From the NCBI RefSeq assembly GCF_013170805.1, contig NZ_CP051293.1, forward strand, positions 2,362,001 through 2,426,000: a stretch of 64,000 nucleotides of DNA, given 5' to 3'. The position numbers were made by a program, and so were the translations under genes. This DNA is from Mesorhizobium sp. NZP2077 (GTDB lineage: Bacteria; Pseudomonadota; Alphaproteobacteria; Rhizobiales; Rhizobiaceae). The notes beneath the pieces were generated by a model, which had not been told where the DNA came from, searched no databases, and was given only the letters and a program-made list of their open reading frames with translations. This document shows positions 34,446-44,146 of this stretch, piece after piece (positions within the stretch are counted from its first letter, which is position 1; each line of letters opens with the position of its first letter).

Positions 34446-35657
34446 TCAGGATGCGCCGAACGTCTCATCAAGCGCGTGTCTGATGTCGGCGATCAGATCC
34501 TCGGTGTCCTCGAGGCCGATCGAAAGACGCAGATGCCCATACTTCTGGAAGCTCGCCGGGTAACGATCGGATCCGCCACGGCCGCTGCCGCCGACATGCA
34601 CGATCAGGGTTTCGTCGTGACCAAGCGAAACGGCGGAAGTGATTACCTTCAGATTGGCAACGAACCGGTTCTGCGTGTCGGGATCGCCTTCGACCGCGAA
34701 AGCCATGACCGCGCCGTAGCCCTTGCCGGCGAACTGGCTTTTCGCCAGCGCGTGCTGGTCATGGTTCTCGAGCCCGGGATAGGTGACGTAGGCGACGCGC
34801 TTGTCTGTCGACAGATAGTGGGCGACGGCCTCGGCCGATGCGTACTGCTGCTTCAGGCGCAGGGGTAGCGTGACCGAGCCGCGCACGATCAGCCAGGCGT
34901 TGAATGGCGATATCGTCCCGCCAAGGTCGACAAGCGCGTCTGCCTTGATGTGATGGACGAGCTCCTTGGAGCCGATCACCACGCCGCCCATCGCGTCGCC
35001 ATGGCCGTTGATGTACTTGGTCAGCGAATGGATAACGAGGTCTGCGCCCAAGGTTAGCGGCCGGAAGAAGGGGGGAGGGGTGAAGGTCGAGTCGACCGAC
35101 AACAGCGTGCCAGCTTGCTTGGCGACCGACACCAGCGTTGCGATATCGGCAACCTTTGTAGTCGGGTTTGCAATCGTTTCGGTGTGGATCAGTTTGGTGT
35201 TCGGCCGCACGGCGGCTCTGACGGCCTCCATGTCGTCCATGTCGACGAAGGTGGCTTCAATCTTGTAGCGCTGCGGCAGGAGTTCGGAAAAGAGCCGCCA
35301 AACCGCCTCGTAGGTGACGTCGCCGACGATCACATGGTCTCCGCTTTTCAGGAAAGTGAAGAATACGGCATGTAGGGCGGCAACGCCGGTCGCGAAGACG
35401 GCGGCATCCTGGCCGCCTTCCAGCGCGGCAAGCTTGCGCTGCAGGCAGATCTGATTGTGGCCCGAATTGCGCGTGTAGGACGGTGTCTCGGTATCGGACC
35501 AGTCCATCGTGGAAGGGTCTTCAGGAAGGAGATAGGAATTGGCCATGACGATCGGCGTGCGGATCGCTCCGGACGTCTTGTCGATCTCATTGCCGCCATG
35601 CACCGACAGCGTATTGAAGGAGAGCGTGGACAGTTCGTGTTTGTCTGGTCTCGACAT
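34446..35657 (-). CDS. Cystathionine beta-lyase-like PLP enzyme (Cys/Met metabolism family)
   Basis: 403 residues. NTLSVHGGNEIDKTSGAIRT, PSYTRNSGHNQICLQRKLAA, FATGVAALHAVFFTFL, DSTFTPPPFF and the PLP-lysine segment LVIHSLTKYINGHGDAMGG assign it to the trans-sulfuration family. VSLGHDETLIVHVGGSGRGG near the end differs from the other copy at 29704. The overall layout is nearest to MetC/cystathionine beta-lyase or a related C-S lyase. ATG 35657 was chosen because AGAGG precedes it; a TTG 11 codons earlier is less likely. It is the second such enzyme within 6 kb. Confidence 0.87.
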   Translation of the reverse strand: MSRPDKHELSTLSFNTLSVHGGNEIDKTSGAIRTPIVMANSYLLPEDPSTMDWSDTETPSYTRNSGHNQICLQRKLAALEGGQDAAVFATGVAALHAVFFTFLKSGDHVIVGDVTYEAVWRLFSELLPQRYKIEATFVDMDDMEAVRAAVRPNTKLIHTETIANPTTKVADIATLVSVAKQAGTLLSVDSTFTPPPFFRPLTLGADLVIHSLTKYINGHGDAMGGVVIGSKELVHHIKADALVDLGGTISPFNAWLIVRGSVTLPLRLKQQYASAEAVAHYLSTDKRVAYVTYPGLENHDQHALAKSQFAGKGYGAVMAFAVEGDPDTQNRFVANLKVITSAVSLGHDETLIVHVGGSGRGGSDRYPASFQKYGHLRLSIGLEDTEDLIADIRHALDETFGAS

Positions 35658-35696
35658 TGTTGGCCTCTGCTTTTTGGGTTGATTGCTCAAGTGCGG

Positions 35697-35810
35697 CTAA
35701 CGTCGAACCGGCACCGCGTTTTCCAGCTTCTGGAAGACCTGCGTGATGACAAAGGTCAGGCCGATGTAAAACACCGTTACCAGGAGGAGGGGCTCGTAGA
35801 CCGGGAGCAT
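35697..35810 (-). pseudogene. Amino-acid ABC permease C-terminal remnant
   Basis: The minus strand reads LLLVTVFYIGLTFVITQVFQ, then KLENAVPVRR and a stop. This is the last membrane segment and tail typical of polar-amino-acid ABC permeases (HisM/GlnP group). The rest of the gene is missing. It sits just upstream of the cystathionine-lyase-like gene, perhaps left from an amino-acid importer once cotranscribed with it. Confidence 0.65.
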
Positions 35811-35918
35811 ATCCTAGGGCGCCCGCTCCTGCGCAGGCGGCGGAATCATTTCGCGGCTGGTCAGTGGAAGGAGCCGTTCGCACAAACCGCCGCTTGTGCG
35901 ACATCGAGACATCGCAAG

Positions 35919-36608
35919 TCACGTCCACTGGCTGATTTTCTGTTTATAGACCTCACACCCTGGCGCCAGCTCGATTAGACCGCTCACGAGCATCTTGCCC
36001 GCCTCCTCGAGCGCTTCCTCCGGCATCGTTGCCAAGCTTTCCAAAATGAACCACATCCGGCCGCCCACGGTTTCCAAGCGGGTGCGCGTGCCCTGCCGCC
36101 AATTCCAGCGCCGACATGTAGCGCCCACGTCGTCGCGCCAGATGACTTCCCCCTTGGATGGGCTTTCGACGATCGCATCGCCATTCGCAAAAGTGTCGAA
36201 AGGCTCCGTTCCGTCGGCAACCGTCAGCCGCGGACTTCCAACATACGCATCGAAGTTTTCACCCCCTACCGGTACTGCGAAACGCAGGCTCACTGCGTTG
36301 TAAAGGTCGACGACGGGGTTGATCGATGGAATGCAGCCATCCTTCTCCACACGTCTCTTCAATGCCTGCGCGGAGCACGGCGTCCGGTTTGGCTTTGCTC
36401 CGAACCGGCTGTATACGTCACCCCAGCTGGCCAGGTGCGCATCCCTCCACTCCGGACCACCAGAGCACACGTAATCGCAAGCGCTCAACAAGATGTTGGG
36501 ATCAACTCGTCCCTTCTTTGTGCCGTTGGCATCAACAAGAATGCTGATCGCCCGGAAGTCCGGTGCGATGCCCGCAATTTCTTTGTCGACCACTGGAAAA
36601 TCCAACAC
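35919..36608 (-). CDS. B3/4-domain protein (PheRS beta-chain editing-like)
   Basis: 229 residues. LVDANGTKKGRVDPNILLSA, WGDVYSRFGAKPNRTPCSAQ, LKRRVEKDGCIPSINPVVDL and YNAVSLRFAVPVGGENFDAY are the hallmark of the tRNA-synthetase B3/4 domain, which in PheRS beta forms the editing site. Free-standing forms may hydrolyse misacylated tRNA or free aminoacyl adducts; the substrate is unproven. It is divergent from an XRE-cupin regulator with only 43 bases between starts, so it is almost certainly its target. Confidence 0.88.
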   Translation of the reverse strand: MLDFPVVDKEIAGIAPDFRAISILVDANGTKKGRVDPNILLSACDYVCSGGPEWRDAHLASWGDVYSRFGAKPNRTPCSAQALKRRVEKDGCIPSINPVVDLYNAVSLRFAVPVGGENFDAYVGSPRLTVADGTEPFDTFANGDAIVESPSKGEVIWRDDVGATCRRWNWRQGTRTRLETVGGRMWFILESLATMPEEALEEAGKMLVSGLIELAPGCEVYKQKISQWT

Positions 36609-36633
36609 GGCCTCTAGCTCCCATTGACCAATT

Positions 36634-36652
36634 TAGTCTATGCTAACGACTA
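36634..36652. promoter_or_regulatory. Candidate operator between the B3/4 gene and its regulator
   Basis: TAGTC and GACTA form an inverted repeat centred in the 43-base divergent spacer. It overlaps the regulator start codon and would let one dimer control both genes. Confidence 0.4.
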
Positions 36653-37275
36653 TGAGTAAGAAAGTCAATATATCGACCGAAGCGGTCGCTGACGTTGAGC
36701 GTGTCAGCGCCACTGTGTCTCAAAACCTCAAATCGTTCAGGCGGCAAAACGGTCTGACACTCGATCAGCTGTCCCAAAAATCCGGTGTTAGCAAAGGCAT
36801 GCTTGTCGAGATTGAAAAAGGGACCGCTAATCCCAGCATCGCGACGCTTTGCCGTGCAGCAACTGCGCTAGGTGTGTCGGTGGCCGACTTCGTCGGAGTG
36901 GCCGTCAGCGTGCCGGTACGTATCGTTCCACCGCAGGACGCTTCCACCCTTTGGCGCGGTCCCAAGGGAGGCAGCGCCACGCTCCTGGTTGGAACGCAAG
37001 GACCCGACGAGATCGAACTCTGGCGCTGGACACTGTTTCCCGGCGAGACATTCGAATCCCCTGGGCATTCGCCGGGAACACTCGAACTGCTGAATGTGGA
37101 GGCTGGCGAACTGACCCTGAAATTGGGCGACAGCGATCATCTCGTTCCAGCGGGTTCATCCGTGCTGGCTCGTACAGAAGACAAACACGCCTACGTGAAC
37201 AGTGGCAAGCAGGAACTCCGGTTTGTCATGACCGTGGCGGAGTTGCAGCGGCCACGGGTGAGAACGGGTCTCTAG
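36652..37275 (+). CDS. XRE-family regulator with C-terminal cupin domain
   Basis: 207 residues. HTH: LKSFRRQNGLTLDQLSQKSG, then VSKGMLVEIEKGTANPSIAT (~30-70). The cupin part (~130-200) has WRWTLFPGETFESPGHSPGT, ELLNVEAGELTLKLGD and LVPAGSSVLARTEDKHAYVN. Same design as the regulator at 20557 but only moderately similar. It probably controls the divergent B3/4 gene and senses a small acid through the cupin. ATG 36652 is used; ATG 36640 would add four residues. Confidence 0.92.
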   Translation: MSKKVNISTEAVADVERVSATVSQNLKSFRRQNGLTLDQLSQKSGVSKGMLVEIEKGTANPSIATLCRAATALGVSVADFVGVAVSVPVRIVPPQDASTLWRGPKGGSATLLVGTQGPDEIELWRWTLFPGETFESPGHSPGTLELLNVEAGELTLKLGDSDHLVPAGSSVLARTEDKHAYVNSGKQELRFVMTVAELQRPRVRTGL

Positions 37276-37297
37276 TATTAACATCCTTGGCGCCGTG

Positions 37298-37423
37298 TCA
37301 GGTTCCGCGCAGGTAGAGGTCATTGAACTCGTCGCACAATGTGCCGAGCGACTGTTCCGTGCTCTCTATCCAGGAGGCAAAGCCAAAATCGGCGCGCGTG
37401 GCAAAGCCGTAATATGGACTGTT
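37298..37423 (-). pseudogene. Unidentified C-terminal gene remnant
   Basis: Between two intact genes the minus strand holds a clean run reading PYYGFATRADFGFASWIEST, then EQSLGTLCDEFNDLYLRGT and a stop, preceded by an in-frame stop. Codon use looks genuine, so this is probably the end of a lost gene. I do not recognise the family. Confidence 0.4.
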
Positions 37424-37484
37424 CTATATGACCGCCGGCAGATCGAGGGCGGTGGCCGATGTTTTGCCTGTCGGCAGCAGGGGT

Positions 37485-38387
37485 TTAGCTCGAATTTGCC
37501 ACCTGGCGTACCAGCCACGCCGTGAAATTTTGCCCTAGCGGATTTGTACTCTTCGCTTCCGGCATGACGACATAGTAGCTGTTCTCGGTCTGCATCGCCA
37601 AATCGAGGACAATACGAAGCTCGCCTGATCTTAGCTCTTGCTCAATGAGGTAGCGCGGAAGAAGTGCAAACCCCATGCCCGCAACCGTCGCCTCGATGAT
37701 CATTGAAAATTGATCGAAGCGGTGTCCGCGGTAGGCCATTTCGGCCGACACGCCCACCTGCTCGAACCACAGAGCCCAAAGTTTGGGACGCGTTGCGAGA
37801 TGGAGCAACGGCTTGGTAAGCAGATCTGCGGCGGCGATCTCCTTGCAAGTTGTCAACAGCGCACCGCCTACCACCGGCAGGATCGATTCGCTGCAAAGAT
37901 AGGTGCATACGCCGCGCGCCCAAACAGGCCGGCCGTAGTGGATGGCTAGGTCGAAATTCTCTTCGTCGAAATCGAACGGCGCCGACCGGGAACCGACGTC
38001 GAGGATCGTACCGGGGTAGAGGCGCAGGAAATCAGGCAAGCGCGGACTGAGCCAGCGGCTGCCGAATGTCGGCAAGGTTGCGATGCTCAGGCTCGATTTG
38101 GCATCGGCGGACGACATTGCGCGCAGCATCGTCTCTTCGGCTTGCTGCAGCAGCTTCCGCGCCTCCGGCAGGAAGCGCCGCCCGTCTTCGGAAAGCACCA
38201 CGCGCTGCCGGATACGCTCGAACAGCAGCGCGCCGAGATAGGCTTCCAGATCCTTGACCTGACGGCTGACGGCGCTCTGGGTCAGGTTGAGTTCCCGGCC
38301 GGCGCGCGTGAAGCTCGCGTGTCTTGCCGCACATTCGAAGGCCTGGATTGCAACCAGGTCTGGCATCAACTTTCTGCTCAATATCAT
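37485..38387 (-). CDS. LysR-family regulator of the lysine/pipecolate operon
   Basis: 300 residues. The N-terminal HTH is IQAFECAARHASFTRAGREL, then NLTQSAVSRQVKDLEAYLGA, the LysR signature. The C-terminal effector domain begins near LSIATLPTFGSRWLSPRLPD, typical of GcvA-like members. The gene is divergent from the operon starting at 38434 with 46 bases between starts, the normal layout for a LysR activator and its target. The effector may be 2-aminoadipate, pipecolate or 2-oxoadipate. Confidence 0.93.
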   Translation of the reverse strand: MILSRKLMPDLVAIQAFECAARHASFTRAGRELNLTQSAVSRQVKDLEAYLGALLFERIRQRVVLSEDGRRFLPEARKLLQQAEETMLRAMSSADAKSSLSIATLPTFGSRWLSPRLPDFLRLYPGTILDVGSRSAPFDFDEENFDLAIHYGRPVWARGVCTYLCSESILPVVGGALLTTCKEIAAADLLTKPLLHLATRPKLWALWFEQVGVSAEMAYRGHRFDQFSMIIEATVAGMGFALLPRYLIEQELRSGELRIVLDLAMQTENSYYVVMPEAKSTNPLGQNFTAWLVRQVANSS

Positions 38388-38433
38388 GCGTATCTCGCAT
38401 CAACCTAGTTAAAATCGTCGCGATCCGTGCCGG

Positions 38434-39909
38434 ATGAAATCCGATATCACTCTTTTCCGGAATGATCTCATGTTTTCTCAAAAGCGAGACCGCGCCGTGC
38501 AAAATGCTGCTTTCGTTGCATCCGATGACGTTCGTTCTGCTTTTTCTGCGGCGATGTCAGCCATGTACCGGACCGAGGTTCCCGCCTACGGCACGCTGAT
38601 GGAACTGGTCGCCGAGGTGAATACCGAAGTGCTGGATGCCACGCCAGTGCTGCGCCAACGGCTCGAGGCGACGGATTCGCTTGACCGCATCTCGCAAGAG
38701 CGGCACGGGGCGATCCGCCTAGGAACGCCGGCCGAACTCTCGATGATGCGGCGCGTGTTCGCGGTGATGGGCATGCATCCGGTCGGCTACTACGACCTCA
38801 GCACGGCCGGCGTGCCGGTCCATGCGACTGCGTTTCGTCCGGTTGGTGCCGAAGCGCTCAGCCGCAATCCTTTTCGCGTCTTCACCTCGTTGCTCAGAAT
38901 CGACCTGATCGGCGACGAGGTTCTGCGGACGGAAGCGGAGGCCATTCTTGCCGGTCGACGGATTTTCACGGACAGCGCCATCCAACTCACCGAAAAGGCC
39001 GAGACGCAGGGCGGGCTGGATCAAGCCGATGCGGATCGGTTTGTCGCCGAAATCATCGAGACATTCCGCTGGCACGATCAGGCCTGCGTCAGCATGGAGA
39101 TGTACCACAGGCTGCACCAGCAGCATCGGCTGGTCGCCGACGTGGTTTCCTTCAAAGGCCCGCATATCAACCACCTGACGCCGCGCACGCTCGATATCGA
39201 CGCGGTGCAGACGGGCATGCCGTCGCGTGGCATCGAGCCCAAGGCGATCGTCGAGGGTCCGCCCACTCGCCGGTGCCCGATCCTGCTCAGGCAGACATCG
39301 TTCAAGGCGCTGGACGAACCGGTCTCGTTCAAGTCAGGCAGCGGCGGTTGGACGGCTGGCTCGCACACGGCGCGTTTCGGCGAGATCGAGCAGCGCGGCG
39401 TGGCGCTCACTCCCAAGGGCAGGGCGCTCTACGACAGCCTCCTGGATGCCACGCGCAAAATCATCAGGCCGGCGGCCGACGGGTCAAATGCTACTGATTA
39501 CGTCGAGGCGTTGTCGCGGACATTCCAGTCGTTTCCCGACACATGGGACAGCATCCGCACTGCTGGCCTTGGCTATTTCACCTATTCGCTGACCGAGCGA
39601 GGGCGTCAGGCCGGCAGCGTCCATTTGGAAGGTGTCGATCGGCTGGTGGCGGATGGCTTCGTCCGTTTCGACCCGATCGTCTACGAGGATTTCCTGCCCG
39701 TCAGCGCGGCCGGTATCTTCCAGTCCAATCTGGGCGATGAAGCGGGCCAGGATTTCGTCGCCAGTCCCAACCAGAAGCACTTCGAAGCCGCTCTCGGCGC
39801 CGGCGTCCTCGATGAATTCGAGCACTATGCGGCGATCGAGCAGGCGTCGATCGACGAGTGCCGACGCGCTCTGCGCGGCGTTCAGGCAGCGGAGAGACAG
39901 TCGGCATGA
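38434..39909 (+). CDS. hglS: 2-oxoadipate dioxygenase/decarboxylase (DUF1338, HglS-like)
   Basis: 491 residues, the usual length. DUF1338/HglS enzymes are Fe(II)-dependent and turn 2-oxoadipate into D-2-hydroxyglutarate in lysine breakdown. The segment ERHGAIRLGTPAEL has His and Arg four apart, as in the metal/substrate site of the Pseudomonas enzyme as I recall it. GPHINHLTPRTLDID and RFGEIEQRGVALTPKG would supply the other ligands. The next gene, overlapping by 4 bases, encodes the enzyme expected to use the product. ATG 38434 is used; ATG 38470 is possible. Confidence 0.92.
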   Translation: MKSDITLFRNDLMFSQKRDRAVQNAAFVASDDVRSAFSAAMSAMYRTEVPAYGTLMELVAEVNTEVLDATPVLRQRLEATDSLDRISQERHGAIRLGTPAELSMMRRVFAVMGMHPVGYYDLSTAGVPVHATAFRPVGAEALSRNPFRVFTSLLRIDLIGDEVLRTEAEAILAGRRIFTDSAIQLTEKAETQGGLDQADADRFVAEIIETFRWHDQACVSMEMYHRLHQQHRLVADVVSFKGPHINHLTPRTLDIDAVQTGMPSRGIEPKAIVEGPPTRRCPILLRQTSFKALDEPVSFKSGSGGWTAGSHTARFGEIEQRGVALTPKGRALYDSLLDATRKIIRPAADGSNATDYVEALSRTFQSFPDTWDSIRTAGLGYFTYSLTERGRQAGSVHLEGVDRLVADGFVRFDPIVYEDFLPVSAAGIFQSNLGDEAGQDFVASPNQKHFEAALGAGVLDEFEHYAAIEQASIDECRRALRGVQAAERQSA

Positions 39910-41327
39910 TCGGCGAGCGCCACAAGACAGCTTTGGCCGAAATCCTCGGCGCGGACGGGGTTGTTCAGGATTGCGCCAGCCTGGCCGCCTATGAGAATGG
40001 CGCGCGCTATGACCGGGGTAGCGCCGCATTGGTGCTGCGCCCTCGCGGCACGGCTGAGGTATCTGCTTGCGTCGCCTACTGCGTTCGTGAGCATATCGAG
40101 CTCATCCCGCAGTCGGGCAACACCGGCCTAGTCTCCGGCTCGACGCCGGATACCAGTGGAGCGCAGGTCGTGCTCAGTCTCGACCGGATGACACCGATTT
40201 TCGATCTCGATATCGACAACCGCTCGATCCACGTCGACGCTGGAACCAGACTGTCGGACATCAACGGACGGCTCGAGCCCGGCGGCCTTTTCTTCCCGAT
40301 CGACCTCAGCGCCGATCCGCGGGTGGGTGGCATGCTGGCAACCAACACCGGCGGCTCGCGGTTTCTGAAATATGGCGACGTGCGCAGCAATACACTGGGC
40401 TTGAAGGTCGTCCTGGCAGACGAGGCTGGTACCGTGGTCGACCTGCTGTCGGGGCTGCGCAAGAACAATACGGGCGTCGACTGGAAGCAGCTTTTCATCG
40501 GGACATCCGGCGCGTTCGGCATTGTCACCGAATGCGTGCTCAATCTGGAGCGTCTGCCGAGGCAGGTCTCGACGGCCTATCTGGTGCCGCGAACCGGCAC
40601 TGCCGTCATGCCCCTGCTGCGGGCGATGGAAGAGCGTCTCGGATCATATCTGTCGGCTTTCGAAGGCATGTCGGGGAATGCGATTACCGCAACGCTTGCC
40701 CATGTTCCGTCGCTGCGCAATCCATTCCAGAATGGCGACGTTCCCAACTATGTCATTCTGGCTGAAGTTTCCCGCAGTTGGCTTCCGCGTGATGACGAGC
40801 AGCCGCTCGATGCAGTCCTGGAAACGGTGCTGGCCGAAGTCTGGGGAGCGGAGGACGCGCCGCTCGCCAACGCCTTTGTCGGTCCCGCCCGCGAGATGTG
40901 GGCGCTGCGTCACGCCCTGTCGGAAGGCGTCAAACATGCCGGCCGACTGGTCGCTTTCGATCTGTCGTTCCGCAGGGCCGACGTACTGGCGTTCTGCGAC
41001 TGGATGAAGCTCGAACTGCCCAGCCATTTTCCCGATGTCGCAATCTTCGACTTCGGCCATATCGGCGACGGCGGCGTGCATTTCAATCTGGTCGTCGACG
41101 AGGCGCGGGCTGGTCCAGTCGATATCGCCTTCGAACGGCGATTGCGTGATTGGGTCTATTCGATCGCGGTCGATCGTTTCGGCGGCAGCTTCAGCGCCGA
41201 GCACGGCGTCGGCCGCAAGAACCAAGCCTATTACGATCTCTATACGCAGAAAAAGCACAAGGACCTTGCCGCTGGCCTGAAGCAACTGACGTCGCCAGGG
41301 CGCCTTGGTTCGGTGTGTTTCGGATAA
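39906..41327 (+). CDS. D-2-hydroxyglutarate dehydrogenase (FAD, GlcD/DLD family)
   Basis: 473 residues. An FAD_binding_4 domain: LRPRGTAEVSACVAYCVREH, IELIPQSGNTGLVSGS, IDLSADPRVGGMLATNTGGS and GTSGAFGIVTECVLNLERLP. A C-terminal FAD-oxidase domain with HIGDGGVHFNLV and FSAEHGVGRKNQAYY, the metal-ligand signature of the D2HGDH/DLD group. It would oxidise D-2-hydroxyglutarate from HglS to 2-oxoglutarate, feeding the TCA cycle. ATG 39906 overlaps the hglS stop (ATGA). Confidence 0.9.
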   Translation: MIGERHKTALAEILGADGVVQDCASLAAYENGARYDRGSAALVLRPRGTAEVSACVAYCVREHIELIPQSGNTGLVSGSTPDTSGAQVVLSLDRMTPIFDLDIDNRSIHVDAGTRLSDINGRLEPGGLFFPIDLSADPRVGGMLATNTGGSRFLKYGDVRSNTLGLKVVLADEAGTVVDLLSGLRKNNTGVDWKQLFIGTSGAFGIVTECVLNLERLPRQVSTAYLVPRTGTAVMPLLRAMEERLGSYLSAFEGMSGNAITATLAHVPSLRNPFQNGDVPNYVILAEVSRSWLPRDDEQPLDAVLETVLAEVWGAEDAPLANAFVGPAREMWALRHALSEGVKHAGRLVAFDLSFRRADVLAFCDWMKLELPSHFPDVAIFDFGHIGDGGVHFNLVVDEARAGPVDIAFERRLRDWVYSIAVDRFGGSFSAEHGVGRKNQAYYDLYTQKKHKDLAAGLKQLTSPGRLGSVCFG

Positions 41328-41349
41328 GTCAAAAACAGGAGTTTGCCGG

Positions 41350-42885
<1,536 letters not shown>

Positions 42886-42895
42886 GGATCGGGCC

Positions 42896-44146
42896 ATGAC
42901 CGTCACCACAAGTATCGAAGAGGCCGGCTTCGTGCCGGCGTCGCGCATATCGGCGATCGGGGTTTCGCAGATCCTGAAGATCGGCGCCCGCGCGCAGGCG
43001 ATGAAGCGCGACGGGGCGCCGGTCATCATCCTGGGGGCGGGCGAGCCGGATTTCGACACGCCCGACACCGTGAAACAGGCAGCCTGGAAAGCCATCCAAC
43101 GCGGCGACACCAAATACACCGCGCTGGACGGCACGCCAGATCTCAAGCAGGCGATCCGCGAAAAGTTCCGCCGGGAGAACGGCCTCGACTATGCCGCCGA
43201 CGAGATCACCGTCGCGACCGGCGCCAAACAGGTCCTGTTCAATGCCATGATGGCGACGCTGAATGCCGGCGACGAGGTTATCATTCCAACGCCGGCATGG
43301 ACGTCCTATTCGGATATCGTCACCATTGCCGAAGGCAAGCCGCTCTGTATCCCGTGCAGCGCGCAAGCCGGTTTCAAGCTGACGGCGAGCCAGCTCGAGG
43401 CAGCGATCACGCCGAAGACGAAATGGCTGATCCTCAACTCCCCCTCAAACCCGTCCGGTGCTGCCTATAGCACGACCGATTATCAGCCGCTGATCGAAGT
43501 CCTCCTGAGGCATCCGCATGTCCGCTTGCTGGTCGACGACATGTACGAGCACATTGTCTATGACGATTTCCGTTTCGTCACGCCGGCTGCGTTGGAGCCA
43601 CGCCTGAAGGGACGGACGCTCACCGTCAACGGCGTTTCGAAGGCCTACGCCATGACCGGCTGGCGGATCGGCTACGCTGGCGGATCGCGCGAATTGATCA
43701 AGGCAATGGCGGTGGCGCAGAGCCAGTCGACGTCTTGCCCGTCATCGGTCAGCCAGGCCGCAGCGGTCGAGGCGCTGTCCGGTCCTCAGCACTTCCTGAA
43801 GGAACGGACCGAGAGCTTTCGGCGCCGTCGCGATCTCGTCGTTGCCGGGTTGAACGCCATCGATGGTATCGACTGTCGCGTGCCGGAAGGGGCCTTCTAC
43901 ACCTTCGCAGGTTGCGCTGGTCTGGTCGGCAAGACAACGCCCGCCGGCAAGCCGATCGAAACCGACACCGACTTCTCCGATTATCTGCTTCAGGAAGCCC
44001 ACGTCGCGGTTGTCCCGGGCGCGGCTTTCGGCCTTTCGCCCTTCTTTCGTATTTCCTATGCGACATCCGAAACAGAGTTGACGGAAGCGATCCTGCGCAT
44101 CGCCGCGGCCTGTTCACGGCTTGGGAGCGACAGCGACCGATGCTGA
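42896..44146 (+). CDS. Type I aminotransferase, probably 2-aminoadipate:2-oxoglutarate
   Basis: 416 residues, aspartate-aminotransferase subgroup I. GAGEPDFDTPDTVKQAA, TKYTALDGTPDLKQAI, WLILNSPSNPSGAAYS (PLP-binding Asn), LLVDDMYEHIVYDDF and the Schiff-base lysine in TVNGVSKAYAMTGWRIGYAGG, with substrate Arg in FRISYATSE. In this operon the expected reaction is 2-aminoadipate to 2-oxoadipate, between AmaB and HglS. It starts 10 bases after amaB; an aspartate aminotransferase activity is possible as a side role. Confidence 0.9.
   Translation: MTVTTSIEEAGFVPASRISAIGVSQILKIGARAQAMKRDGAPVIILGAGEPDFDTPDTVKQAAWKAIQRGDTKYTALDGTPDLKQAIREKFRRENGLDYAADEITVATGAKQVLFNAMMATLNAGDEVIIPTPAWTSYSDIVTIAEGKPLCIPCSAQAGFKLTASQLEAAITPKTKWLILNSPSNPSGAAYSTTDYQPLIEVLLRHPHVRLLVDDMYEHIVYDDFRFVTPAALEPRLKGRTLTVNGVSKAYAMTGWRIGYAGGSRELIKAMAVAQSQSTSCPSSVSQAAAVEALSGPQHFLKERTESFRRRRDLVVAGLNAIDGIDCRVPEGAFYTFAGCAGLVGKTTPAGKPIETDTDFSDYLLQEAHVAVVPGAAFGLSPFFRISYATSETELTEAILRIAAACSRLGSDSDRC

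Noticed and set aside
32708..34471. 587-codon frame on the minus strand
   Set aside because: Opposite the MOSC and 2Fe-2S reductase genes, both with clear motifs. Only its first 25 codons after 34333 (the SugE-like piece) are meaningful.
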